Below, piece after piece: positions 45,632-56,512 of a stretch of 64,000 bases of DNA. The notes below the pieces were generated by a model that was not told where the DNA came from, made no database searches, and saw only the letters and a program-made list of their open reading frames with translations. The position numbers and the translations under genes are program-made. How positions within the stretch are numbered: position 1 is the stretch's first letter; each line of letters starts with the position of its first letter. The DNA is from Sycobia sp. Sy_11. Its lineage: Eukaryota > Arthropoda > Insecta > Hymenoptera > Epichrysomallidae. The stretch lies in the NCBI GenBank assembly GCA_018907035.1, contig JACCIC010000208.1, positions 839,501 through 903,500 of the forward strand. The letters are read 5' to 3'.

Positions 45632-45678
<47 letters not shown>
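45625..45678. repeat. (AT)n microsatellite
   Basis: AT run with a GT-interrupted prefix, immediately outside the right TIR. Confidence 0.95.
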
Positions 45679-45680
<2 letters not shown>

Positions 45681-45734
45681 ACTTTACTTCAACCGTTTTT
45701 TCCGAATTGCGAGACTTTATTGTAAAAAACTTAA

Positions 45735-46390
45735 TATAAATTTATAATTCAAAGTGTTATCCATCGCTGATCACCACTTTCTCCCATCTTGCGGGCAGCA
45801 TACGAATCCCGTGCGGCAAAAATGACTATCTTTTTAACTTCCCATTTCAACGATTCCGAGTATCTCTTGGCCAATTTCGCAACATGGGGTCACGCATTGT
45901 CATGCTGTGAAATCACTTTTTCATGTCTATCGTTGTATTACGGCCGTTTCTCTTTCAATGCTCGACTAAAACGCGTTTCTCTTTCAATGCTCGACTAAAA
46001 ACCTTCGATTGTTTCAGTCAGTTTTAACTACTCATAATACACTACGCCGAGCTCGTACTGCCAAATACTAAGCATGACATTGGAAACGTGAATATTCAGT
46101 TTGGCCGGCGACGTGGAAGCATGGCTAGTCTATACTCATGATTTTCTGCACTTGGGATTATCGTAATGAACCCATTTTTTTTGTCGCCAGTCACAATACG
46201 ATGAAAAAATCCTTTCCATTGTTACCTTGTAAACAATCCGAAGCAAACAAACGCCGTTCAACATCTCTCGGCTTCAATTCTTACAGCATCTAATTCCCTT
46301 GTTTCTGAATCATTCCCATAACTTTCAGATATTTTAAAATGACTTGATGCGTCACTCTCAATAATCCTGCCAATTTTTCGAAAACCTTCT
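45735..46390 (-). pseudogene. Mariner relic (branch of family A)
   Basis: Minus strand. C-terminal LPARWEKVV near 45790, then going upstream HYDNPKCRKS (after the first aspartate), RDVERRLFAS and VMGMIQKQGN-like residues near 46310. The regions holding the second and third aspartates are partly deleted. A 28-bp stretch (TTTCTCTTTCAATGCTCGAC and flanks) is duplicated in tandem at about 45951-46007. A+T-rich remains of the left end start about 45690. Inactive. Confidence 0.7.
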
Positions 46391-46394
46391 CTCT

Positions 46395-46585
46395 TTTAAT
46401 TTATTAATTTTAATTTTTAATCTAATGAAGTTTAGGAATAAGTTTTATTTCAGATTTTTCGAGTGTAATAATAGAAAAGGACAGTCTGACTCATTATTTT
46501 AGTTAATATATTATACTATGAGGACTATAAGCCCGATAAAATATTTATTAATTTATTACTTTGATTAAAAACAGTCGACATAAGA
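46395..46585. mobile_element. Foldback family, right arm (copy E)
   Basis: Matches the right half of copy A: TAATAAGTTTTATTTCAG-type segment, AAAAGGACAGTCTGACT (palindrome, partly lost), TTAGTTAATATATTATACTA, GGACTATAAGCCCGATAAAA and the end ACAGTCGACATAAG. The left arm is absent, replaced by the mariner relic. Confidence 0.7.
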
Positions 46586-46599
46586 AAAATTTTAAATTT

Positions 46600-47019
46600 G
46601 AACTTCCCTTAGAAATCTTTTCAAGGTATCTGGACATCGTATTCTACCGCCTGAAAACAAAACTCCCCGTAGAAGCGGTTCTGGGACAACTAGATACCGT
46701 GAGCTACTATCCAAATACAAACATCCCCGTAGAAGTCATCTGGAGATATCAGAACATCGCATTATACAATTCTTTTAAGAAACTTCCCCTAAAAGTCACC
46801 CCAAGAGATCTGGACTTCATATTTTAATTTTCGAGCTCAATACTCTCTGTGGAAGTGGTGCTGTGACACTTAGACATCGTATTCTACTATCTGAATATGA
46901 AACTGCCCGTAGAACTTATCCGGGCAGACTTAGACATGGTATATTATTGTCGAAACATGAAAATTCCTGTAGAATCGATGCTGAAATATTTGGACATCGT
47001 ATATTCTTATCTGAATTCG
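46600..47019 (+). repeat. Seven exact 60-bp tandem units, coding-like
   Basis: Units begin at 46600, 46660, 46720, 46780, 46840, 46900 and 46960; each is exactly 60 bp with no indel although units differ by roughly a third of positions. In one frame every unit encodes 20 residues of the pattern KLPVEVxxRxLDIVxYxxNM. Only two stops interrupt the frame, near the end of unit 4 and in unit 5. The frame continues past the array as KMPRRSQAIIDAGANWTDY and stops at 47098-47100; upstream it is open from an ATG at 46561 in the foldback arm. Either a relic repeat-containing gene or a minisatellite held to a 60-bp length. I recognise no protein family. Confidence 0.85.
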
Positions 47020-47104
47020 AAACAACAATATTACCCCGCCAAGATGCCTCGCAGAAGCCAAGCAATTATCGATGCCGGTGCTAACTGGACAGATTATTGA
47101 CCGA

Positions 47105-48895
47105 ATTGCATCATCGTTTGTAATGTATACAATGTATATATAAATATGAAAGATTAATCAAATAAATCTTTTTATAAATTAACACGACCACGCTCTTAAT
47201 TGACATACTATAGCTCATGATAGTATTAAGCAATGAAAATGGTTTGCGAAGTAAAACTTTTTTAGCGCACGCTCGAATATCACTTTTCTAAACAGAAGCG
47301 ACGATATATATGTACATAGTTGCTGATTTTGCAGTAAAGTGACACTGTCTATTATGCAATCATTTTTTGTTTAATTTAAAAAAAAACATGGCCTACGTCC
47401 TTCCAAAGATAATATAGAATATAAATTTCAAATTTCAGAGCAATCGATTCAGTAGTATTTTTGTTCCTCGTATAAGTTTAGTCTTTATAAATTAGTATGA
47501 TAAAGTATGTAAATATTCATCTTTTGTTAAAGTAAAACAAGGAAAATACTAAAATTGACTGTTTTCAGCGAGAAAAAAAATTTTTAAATTGAAAATAAAA
47601 TTTTAGAAATGAAATCAAATATTACTATATTATATAACCATACTAATGAACAACTAATCAATATAGATAATGAGAAACAAAAAAAATATTATTAAAGTGC
47701 CGAAGATATTTTAAAATTGAAACTCAATGAAAAAATGTATTTATACAGCGTCTATAATACAAAAATACTTATTAATGCATTTTTTTCATAAAAATTATAG
47801 TATAAAAGGTCCATCCGAAAACAAGAATACATCTTTTTGTTAGCGCAGAGATATATATAATGAATACTGCAATACTACAACATGATTTCTCTACGGAAGA
47901 AGATGAAAAATGAAATATTCTTAATTAAATGGACTTATAAAAGAAACAAATGATCTACAAATACATGTGCGGAATAACTATTCGAATACGACTAGATATA
48001 ACAAATTAATAACTTACTGAAAAACATTAATCTGTTAGATCTCGTGGAAACTTGGCCCGCTTATAAAATAAGCCACATTCCATTTTCTTTTTCAGGATTT
48101 GCAATATACCGTTTCCATTGGTACTATTCAAACAAGTGTGGAGGAATTACATTTATAGTATGTATAAATATAGCATTTATCAGTGTGGATATTATTTTTC
48201 CTCATAAACATTTTCTTCTGGCGCAAAAGAATTTTCCTAATCAGGGTTTTCTTCCAGAAGAACTTAATTTAATAATATGAAAAATAAATTATCTTACATA
48301 TAAGAAGATCTTTAGTTTTATTTAATTAGTAGTACTTAATATAATTAATCCGTAAATTAATTAAATAAAAATTACGAAAGGCAATGAATTTGAAACAAAC
48401 AACTGTCGTAGAGATAGAGAAAACCGAATTACGGGAAACGGTAAAGCCAAAATAAAACAACATACGAAATGGAGGAAAGGTATACATTACAGATTTTATA
48501 AAAAATATGTAACAGAACTACTTAGAAAAAATATAGAAGTATTTGCGGAATATGGAATTGACTGTTTCTATACAATATAAAGAAAACAAATTAATAAACC
48601 TTACTATAGTGTTATCAACTGGTGTACGTAAGAAATTATTACAATATAGGGTCAAGGAGGGCTTAGTGGTATTGAAGTTCCTGCATCCGATCTAGAAGCT
48701 CCCAAATTCTAAAAAAATGTACCAGCGCAAATATTGGCAGGAATGTCACATCTTTAATAAAAACTTTTATTAATGAATGTACTAAGTAATATATTTTTAG
48801 ATGATCAATACAATTCTTTCGTAAAAAGTATATTTTGGAAATGGAATAATATCATTTAAGTAAGTTTGCTCTTGTGGAAATAGTAAAAAAAAATA
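47105..48895. other. A+T-rich, no supported gene
   Basis: The plus-strand frame 48044-48280 (78 residues, hydrophobic) has no recognisable motif. 48600-48760 has slightly higher G+C. Nothing else recognised. Confidence 0.45.
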
Positions 48896-48903
48896 ATCTA
48901 TGC

Positions 48904-49044
48904 TACTGTTATACAATAATAGTTTCTATGTCGATACGAGAACTTATGATCATATATCCAAATACATAGTCAAGCATACATTGTCTTTGGATATATAGTC
49001 ATGAGTCCTCGTATCGACATAGAAACTATTATTGTATAATAGCA
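48904..49044. repeat. Long imperfect hairpin (inverted repeat)
   Basis: Left arm 48904-48962 and right arm 48986-49044 are inverted copies of about 58 bp with roughly four mismatches and a 2-3 base gap, around a loop of about 23 bp. Each arm contains ACAATAATAGTTTCTATGTC and its complement. No TA or other duplication was recognised at its edges. It could be a tiny foldback/MITE remnant or the stem of a small-RNA precursor. Confidence 0.9.
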
Positions 49045-49049
49045 ACTGA

Positions 49050-50610
49050 AGGAACGTTATTATTATTGGGTAGCATGATCGATATTTTCAATATTTCTTA
49101 CAATGTAATATAAGATCTAGGAATCCTAGAGCTGATTTCGAGTTCGATGTTATATTAAGACACTATGTTGACACAAATACCTAAAAGAATAGAAGTAAAT
49201 TTCTATATTTGCTAAAAACCATCTGGAAAGAACATCTCATATCTTGATTACTTATTGGCAATATTTCGTTATTACCTAGAGAGGCATGTATATGGACACA
49301 TTTTTTGCTTTTTACAAATAGATAGCTATAAAGAAATAAATGTAAAAAAGAGTCATATACAATTATTAATTCAACAAGATATTGATATAGAACTTTGTTT
49401 TACTCATGCATATTGATGCTGACGCGTGATGATATGTATGGACAACGCAAAAATTTGCAAACATATTCAAAATAGATTAACAATTGGCTTTGTACAGATT
49501 CATTTTTTTCAAGACTGTAAGATTTAAAATTTTTTTACTATTTAAAATTCCAGATGATCTATCTTAAATCTCTAAGTTTCAAGGTTATCAAATACTAGAT
49601 GGTAATTTCGAAAGGAAGCTACTAAATGTGCATTCATAATTCTGAAAAGATTTTTCAAAATTAGTGGAACGAGCATTAGAAACTGGTATGCAAAACTTTA
49701 TACAAATCAGTTTATACTTTAGCATGCAAGAAGTGCACAAATTCTGCACTTTTGGTATGTTACATATATGGAAAACTATTATTTAAAGATATTTAGAAAA
49801 ATAATCTAGATATCGAAAAATTAGAAAAAATTACAGTAGGAGTTACAAAATATACATCTAATTTTAGTAGTAGTAGAAGTAAATAACAAAGAAATAGAAA
49901 AAAATAAGATAGAGATGCTAAATAATAAACATGCTTTGAATATCGCATTGGTAATTTTCAAAAATAAACGCGAAAGAAGGTAAATTATATATTGTATCTC
50001 CAATTTTGATCTATTTGTAGTCAGTAGAGCGTTGATACATCATGGATAACAAACAACGATCCTCCAATTAAATAAAATCCGATATAATTTAGAATATATA
50101 AATGTATAATGCATGATATTGATCGGATTTAAACTACAATTAATTAAAAGACGAACTAATATATGTTGTACAAATAAAAAATAGCACAAATTTCTTAAGA
50201 AGTTTTGTTCTTTCTGTTCATTGTGCAATCTCCTCCTGAGACAAGCACAGAGAAAATAACTAATATCCGCCGCCTTAATCCCGACTTCCAAGGGATCCTC
50301 GTCTTCAGAGTTAAGTGTCTAAACTTCTTTCTTATATAATAATATTGTAGCCGTAAATTATTATTTTCTTATGTAATTCAACTTTTATTATTTTGATCCA
50401 TTATTGATTCACCATTTCAATATTACAAAATAAATTTTAGCAGTTTCAGGTTCAGGTCTTAAATCTTAAATTATTCTTAATATTTCTATAAAAAGTGAAT
50501 TTTCTACTGCAATCTCTCATTGTAAGACCCTTTCGATAATGTGAAGAGAATTCTAGGACGATTTTTTTAAAGTCTTAACATCTGCATAAAACTTCCTATG
50601 TTTCCCTTTA
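49050..50610. other. A+T-rich, unidentified broken frames
   Basis: The plus strand from about 49080 to 49980 shows several 20-40 codon open pieces in changing frames, consistent with an old unrecognised coding element, but no motif allows a family call. Confidence 0.35.
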
Positions 50611-50627
50611 ATATATTTCGTTAAATT

Positions 50628-50898
50628 TCAGTTTTTTACAAGAATGTTGAAAGTACTCCGAAATTTTACGAATCTAAGCAATGCTTCTGTAACGCCATTG
50701 TCAAAAATTTTTTTTTGGATCTCCTCTCCGCCGCTAGTATCGCATAATATATTTAAGTTGCCAATTGCAGAAGAGTACATTTCGCTCATCAGGTATTGTA
50801 GAGCACGTGAAGTACCAAGCGAACGTATGCAATAATTGTCGTAAATATACGTAACTCGGATAGAAAAGGGCTCTAGAAGCCTCAAGATAGCGACGTCT
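50628..50898 (-). CDS. Possible host exon, armadillo-like repeat
   Basis: Minus strand. An acceptor-like TCAATCCCAG precedes 50898; the frame then runs DVAILRLLEPFSIRV, LQYLMSEMYSSAIGNLNILC and EIQKKIFDNGVTEALLRFV before a stop at 50628. The pattern xxAIGNLxxLC..-EIQxxIxxxGVxxxLLxxV is that of an armadillo helix trio. A possible donor (TTC/GTAAAA) lies near 50665, so the exon may end there. Nothing transposon-like is seen inside. The parent protein and neighbouring exons were not found; chance or a pseudogene cannot be excluded. Confidence 0.4.
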
Positions 50899-50904
50899 CT
50901 GGGA

Positions 50905-51260
50905 TTGAGTGATTGCTGATCTCATTCGTTCACGATGTATGTAGTATATTATAGATGAATATCGGCTATAGCCTCACTTCAATAAAAAGTTTTATATATG
51001 AAACAAAAAATCAATATTATGGAGCTTCTACTATATAAAACTAGCAATCTCCTCAGGCTAATTCTCATGACTCAAACTTATCTTCGGTGCGCGACCCCGA
51101 ATCTTGATATTAGAATAGCGTAGACGGTGCATTTAAATACACATAATTTCTTTATACTTTCTTTACTGTTTTCAATGTTTTCTTTTATTTCTGTTCACAA
51201 TTACTAGCAATCCTGGAAAAAATTATTATAATATTTGGAATATTATTATTAATATACAAT
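50905..51260. other. A+T-rich spacer
   Basis: No feature recognised. Confidence 0.45.
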
Positions 51261-51264
51261 ATTT

Positions 51265-51720
51265 TGTACAAGTATTTGAGCACGGAGAAGGTTTGCTAAC
51301 AGTCAATCAAGACATAACTCGTAAAGCTGTTTCTATCGAGACTTGGACATTGTACAAGTGAAAGTAGTACTTCTGAAAGCAAAAGACAGTCGAATCAGTG
51401 AATTGAACCTGGTAAGACGCGCCCAAAAAGATAAAAACAATTTTATCAACGAACAAGGTTCTGACCACTGCATTTTTCGGGATGCAAAAATGATATTCAT
51501 TGATTTTCTGGAAAAGGGTTTTAACATCAGTTGTGAATATTACGCAGAGTTATTACTACGTTTAAAGTATGAAGTGAAAAATAAACGACCTCACTTGGCA
51601 AAGAAAAAAATCTTGTTTCACCACGATAATGCACCTGCAATATATTGATTGTTGTAAAATCAAAGAATTAGGATGCAAATTACTTCCCTATTTACAATAT
51701 TCAATATATCTGTTATCCAA
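51265..51720 (+). pseudogene. Mariner relic (branch of family C)
   Basis: Plus strand, open 51343-51648. FRDAKMIFIDFLEKGFNIS and YYAELLLRLKYEVKNKRPHL match the segment between the first and second aspartates; LFHHDNAPA keeps the second aspartate, then a frameshift; KIKELGCKLLPYLQYS follows where HPPYSPDLAPSD is expected, so the third is lost. Neither N-terminus nor TIRs remain. Confidence 0.7.
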
Positions 51721-52215
51721 TAACTACAAAAATTGTATTAGTCTTTATAGAGATTATGTTAAAAAAACAAATAAAAAGTCAAAACAAATTGTTTTACTTC
51801 ATCAAGCCGAAAACTTTTCACCATACCCTCACATATATCGTATAAATTATATTTTCCTAATAGAAGAAAAAGAAGAAAAACCCGTATCAATAAAAATTCG
51901 ATATCAGAGAAGCAAAAAGAAGAAATCGACCAAAAAGAATTAAAAAACAACTCAAAATAGAGAAGTATATATAGCTATAAAAAAGAGAAAAGTTAAGATG
52001 AATAGAAGACTCACTAATGAAGCCGAAAAATTCAGAGAAAAATTAGAAACCACAAATACGGTAAAACGTAAAATAGGTACTGAATTAAACATGCAATATT
52101 AGGATACGTCAATAATAAATTTGCTTCAACAAAAAAGCTATCAAAGATTTAATCAAAATAATGAAATCTATGAAAGAATAAATGACATATTTAGACCGAA
52201 AAAAGTATGATTAAT
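51720..52215 (+). other. Lysine-rich unidentified frame
   Basis: Plus strand, open to 51943 and after one stop again readable through KRKVKMNRRLTNEAEKFR, LETTNTVKRKIGTELNMQY and NEIYERINDIFRPKK. It looks like basic, helical protein but matches nothing I know. Could be part of an unidentified mobile element. Confidence 0.3.
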
Positions 52216-53935
52216 CAAAGTATTTCATGAATATGTTGAAATATATAAAAATGTTATAACTTATTGTATGAATATTTTAAAGCAATCTATATATTTAAAC
52301 AAAAGTTGAGTTGATTATTTTATGCAATTATTAAAGAATAGGTAAAAAAGATTCATACCTTTCAAATTTTATTGAAGGATCACCAAATTATTAGAAGTTT
52401 ACATCGTTCATTATAATGTTACAAATATGCAAAAGATATCAGGTATAGTTTGAAGGACATTTTCGGCAATTAATTTGAATACGTAACGACATTGTTTGAC
52501 TATATTGCAGCATCATTTTTTTTTAAATTCTGAATAAATATTTTAACAATTTTTTATAACCTATTTCTTATTTTAAAAACACATTCATTATTTTAATTCT
52601 CAACTTGTCGGTTAGACAGATGGGTATGCAAAATAGTGTTGGATTAATTTACTAACTTGTACAAAATAACGCAAGTCAGGTTTTCACTTCCATTTACCTA
52701 CTTAATATTCTAAACGCTAATCTAATACGATGCATATTTTTGGTTAATTTGTTAAACATTTTTCTATAATCTCCATTCAAAATTAGTTAAATCAATACTA
52801 CAACCTATATTTAATTCATAAATAATATGAATAACAGAATAAAATGTTTAATGACTTGAGAAAGTGGAATAATCAAATTCGTAAATCAAAATAAAAATTC
52901 AAATAACTTCTAACCAAGCAAAAGAGTGCTACCACAGCAAAGCAAAATATCTGGTATTGAAACTTCCATTTCTTTTATATTCTGAACTGAAACCCTGGAT
53001 GATTTGAATTATTAATTTAAATTATTTAAAGATTTTAAAGATTTTATGAAACGTGAGCAAAAAGTATATTATTAAATTGAAATTACAGTAAAAAATTACA
53101 TATATTACATATTTGGTATCGCATATGATGCAAGCAAGGTTTAAGAGATTGACAGTAAGTCAACTTCACATAGTATGGTGAAATAAAGATGCAAATATTG
53201 CAAATATATTTACGAAATAATTAATCGTTTTAATATATTAGAGTAAAAAAATTATCATCTGAGATCTGAAAATCAATTCAAATTTTTTGCAAAATTGACG
53301 TATATATATATTAAATGAAGTATTGTTTGTATATACCTACATTACTTTATTGTCACTTCATCGATTTTAATAATTTTTTTGGAAAAGGTTTTTCAAATAT
53401 TAAAGTTTGAAAAACTCTTCAAAAATTCTTCTATATAAATTTGCATTACAAAAACCACTGATTTATGTACAAAAGTATTTAAGTTATAAGAATTATTTTT
53501 AATGTGTATGGACGTATAGCAGATACGTATAAGAACATTCTGCAGTCGAGAGAGGTGAGATTTATGAAAACACACAAGGATATTTGTCATTAATGTTAAT
53601 AATTGTATCATAATTCTGATCTGAAAACAAATTATCAATATGTTAAAAATACTACGGCTGCGTTTCTATTAAAGATATAAATGGTGGGCAAATAGGAATA
53701 ATTATTTTACAATTAATAATTCTATTTATGTCCACTGGTATAAAGCAAATTACTAAGTATGTTCATCGATCATATAGGCTTTTTATAAACTATTATAATA
53801 TAATAATAATTATTATCATAATAATAGTAAGACTACCATTCTTTATAATAACTATTTTTATGTTATTTAACATCGCTCTTTTTATACTTCCAAATACCGG
53901 TGTTAATAATCGACGAGGTCTGCAATGTGCTTGTG
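52215..53935. other. A+T-rich, no recognisable gene
   Basis: Nothing recognised on either strand. Confidence 0.5.
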
Positions 53936-53941
53936 TCATTT

Positions 53942-54004
53942 GGTAGACCCGAAACTTGAACTCGGATGACCAAGTTACGAGTCCTTCACTCAAGCGGCTG
54001 AGTC
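53942..54004 (-). other. tRNA-like sequence, possible SINE head
   Basis: On the minus strand CAGCCGCTTGAGTGAAGG resembles an A box and GAGTTCAAGTTTC a B box about 30 bp on. An acceptor stem is not evident. Likely the head of a tRNA-derived SINE or a tRNA pseudogene rather than a functional tRNA. Confidence 0.35.
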
Positions 54005-54061
54005 ATTGTAAGCCTTATTTTATAATAACTACCGTAGAATTTTCAATACAAAATTTATATA

Positions 54062-54835
54062 CGAGGTGTATTCAAAAAGTAACGAGAGTTTTTAAATTTT
54101 GCGGGTTTGGAGCGTCTGCCTGTATAAAATTTTTTTTATTATGTTGATACGCATGCGCCTGAAGTACCATAAAATTTTCAGTAATATTCATTGCTTACTT
54201 TTTAAGTAGTAGCCAACATTAGATGTGTTTTTTGAGCTCGGTGAATTTCGTTTGTCGAGCCTTTTTCGGTCTTGGCGGTCCAGAATGCCTCCACTGGAAC
54301 GATTGAGCCTGAGTTTCAACATCATATCTGTAAACCCATGTTTCGTCACCTGTTATAACACGTTTTAGTAGTTCTGCATCGTTATTAACTTCATTTAGCG
54401 ACTCCTGAGAAACTTCCATTCGCCGCTGTTTTTGTTCGAAATTCAACAATTTTGGAACAAATTTTGCTGCCACACGTTTCATATCCAAAACACCCAAAAA
54501 AATTCCATGGCATGAGCCAACTGATATGCCAACATCACCAGCGATTTCTCGGATTGTGATTCGGTGATCGTTCATAACCATGTCTTTCACTTCTTTCACG
54601 TTTTCATCGGTTGTTGGTGTGCGTGGGCGTCCGAATTGTTCGTCATCTTCAACGATTTCGCGGCCATCTTGGAGACGCTTATACCACTCGTAAATTCTTG
54701 CTTTACTCATAGCAGAATCACCATATGCCTTTGTTAACATTTTACAAACTTTACTACATTTTATTTCATTTTTTACGCAAAATTGAATACAAATTCTTTG
54801 CTCCATTTTTTTCACAATCTAATGATTTGCAACAG
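54062..54835 (-). pseudogene. Mariner (family G), N-terminal half open
   Basis: Minus strand. The 198-residue frame 54219-54815 holds both helix-turn-helix units (QRICIQFCVKNEIKCSKV; RITIREIAGDVGISVGS) and the first aspartate in ITGDETWVYRYD, then PRPKKARQ and a stop. The catalytic remainder is absent. Left of it, 54062-54110 carries a good TIR (CGAGGTGTATTCAAAAAGTA) preceded by TA. The opposite TIR is replaced at about 54835 by another mariner fragment. Confidence 0.85.
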
Positions 54836-55262
54836 AAATGGAACATAGATCAGCAATTCGGAGCAATAGGGGCAAAGTCATTCTATTGCATGACAACGCT
54901 CGGCCACATGTTGCGAAAACCGTCAAAATAAACGCTGTTGGAGCTAGAATGGCAAGTGTTACAACACCCAGCGTACTCGCCAGACATAGCGTCTTATGAT
55001 TGCCACCTATTCAGATCGATACAGCACGACCTCGTTTATACGCACTTCCGAGAATTTCAAGAAGTGCGAGAATTTGTGAATGATTGAATAGCCTCGAAAC
55101 TACCAGTGTTCATTTGCGACGGTATCGCCATATTGCCAGAAAGATGGAAAAAAAGAAGTAGAAAATGACTGAAAATATTTTGATTAAGCTAAGGTGTATC
55201 AATTTTCCATTATAAATGTTGTTTTCCCGTTAAAAAAGTTCGGAAACTAAGTTCGCCTCTTA
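54836..55262 (+). pseudogene. Mariner C-terminal half, opposite strand
   Basis: Plus strand. VILLHDNARPHVAKTVK holds the second aspartate; after shifts, VLQHPAYSPDIA, then CHLFRSIQHDL, REFQEVREFVND and AILPERWKK are read. The right TIR ends with inverted AGAGGCGAACTTAGTTTCCG before TA at about 55260. This is a different family (A branch) from its left neighbour; the N-terminal half is missing. Confidence 0.8.
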
Positions 55263-55264
55263 AT

Positions 55265-55440
55265 ATTTTATATAAATTTTTTATAAAATACATAAGACGC
55301 TTTTAAAATTCTTACTCTGCTAAGAACACATCAAACTTGCTTAAATATTTTTCTTTTGTTAAAAGTTCTTTGTTTACAGATTTCATTTGTTTTTCAATAA
55401 ATGATTATTTAATGAATTCAATGCAAAACTCTACAATACA
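55265..55440. other. A+T-rich spacer
   Basis: No feature recognised. Confidence 0.4.
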
Positions 55441-55442
55441 TT

Positions 55443-55445
<3 letters not shown>

Positions 55446-55495
<50 letters not shown>
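55446..55495. repeat. (AT)n microsatellite
   Basis: AT run of about 50 bp abutting the putative LTR that starts TGTAACGG. Confidence 0.95.
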
Positions 55496-55498
<3 letters not shown>

Positions 55499-56080
55499 AA
55501 CGGTGCGCGTGTTGGACTCGAGTACGAGGACGGCAGACACGGCCGTTGCAAAAAGAGTGCCCGGTTGGGCTGAGCCCCGCATAATTTTGGCAAGGGAGAG
55601 GGGCGGTCCGCGAGGAGCGAAGTATCGCATATACAAAGATGCGGAAATGAGTATCCTAAAATGAATTATTTAACGAATATGGTAAAAGATGTATTTAATA
55701 AGATGAAAGTAGGGACAACAGACAGTAAAGATAACAGTTGCCCGGAGTCGTGAGGCGCGGTGCGCAGGCCGAGGGCCGTCAGAGTGACGGCGCGCGTAGC
55801 GGCAGGGAAGAAAGAGAGAATAGAACGGGCTGTCACTTACAATTGGGGCACAAGTGTTATCGAGGTCCATCGGTGACAGGAAGGCGGCGATGCTAGACCC
55901 TCGCAGCATGGCAGCAGCTCTTCCAGCCACCGAAGGAGGCGGTGTTCTCGCTAGGCGGTAGTCCTGGGATGGGGTGGTCGATCCGCACGAGAGATGGGCG
56001 AGATGTCAGGCTCACTAAATTCGATCATTCGAGTTACGTCCGCGTGGCGAGCTCGCGAGTATGGTAACCCTTAACGCAGA
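55496..56080 (+). mobile_element. Possible gypsy-type LTR and leader
   Basis: A GC-rich block. 55496-55841 begins TGTAACGG and ends CACTTACA (TG...CA, 346 bp), followed at once by ATTGGGGCACAAG, where a primer-binding site would sit, and an ATG at 55890 opening a short Ala-rich frame as a gag could. The block ends near 56080 without pol. No second LTR is in the window, so this rests on layout only. Alternative: an unrelated GC-rich regulatory island. Confidence 0.4.
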
Positions 56081-56179
56081 AAGGAAATATGCACGTAAAT
56101 AACATCACGCTATGCATATAGTAAAATCAGAAATGTGTTGGATACTCCGGATTGCTTTTGAATGGTCAAATCATCAACT

Positions 56180-56512
56180 GTTTCGAATTCAACTTATTTA
56201 TTTGAAGCAAGTATAGAGGAAAAATGGACAGAACATACCATCAAGCATGAGATTCGACATTTTTCATCACGATAACGCTAGGCCAGATGTTGCGAATTCA
56301 GTCAAAATCTATTTAGAGAATAATGGATGTAAAATGCAGCCTCACGCTCCTTATAGTCCACACTTTGCACCATCCGCGTACCACTTATTTCAATCAATGC
56401 AGATTGGTCTTATGGGAATACGATTCACTTAATGAGAAGGAATCAAAAATTATCTTGATACGTTCTTAAGCTCGAAAGACGAGAAAGATTTTCGGTCCGG
56501 AATTTATAAATT
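56180..56512 (+). pseudogene. Mariner C-terminal fragment (plus strand)
   Basis: IFHHDNARPDVANSVKIYLE keeps the second aspartate; PHAPYSPHFAPSAYHLFQSM has lost the third (SAY for SDY). A continued frame gives SSKDEKDFRSGIYKL. It meets an oppositely oriented N-terminal fragment at about 56512. Confidence 0.75.
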
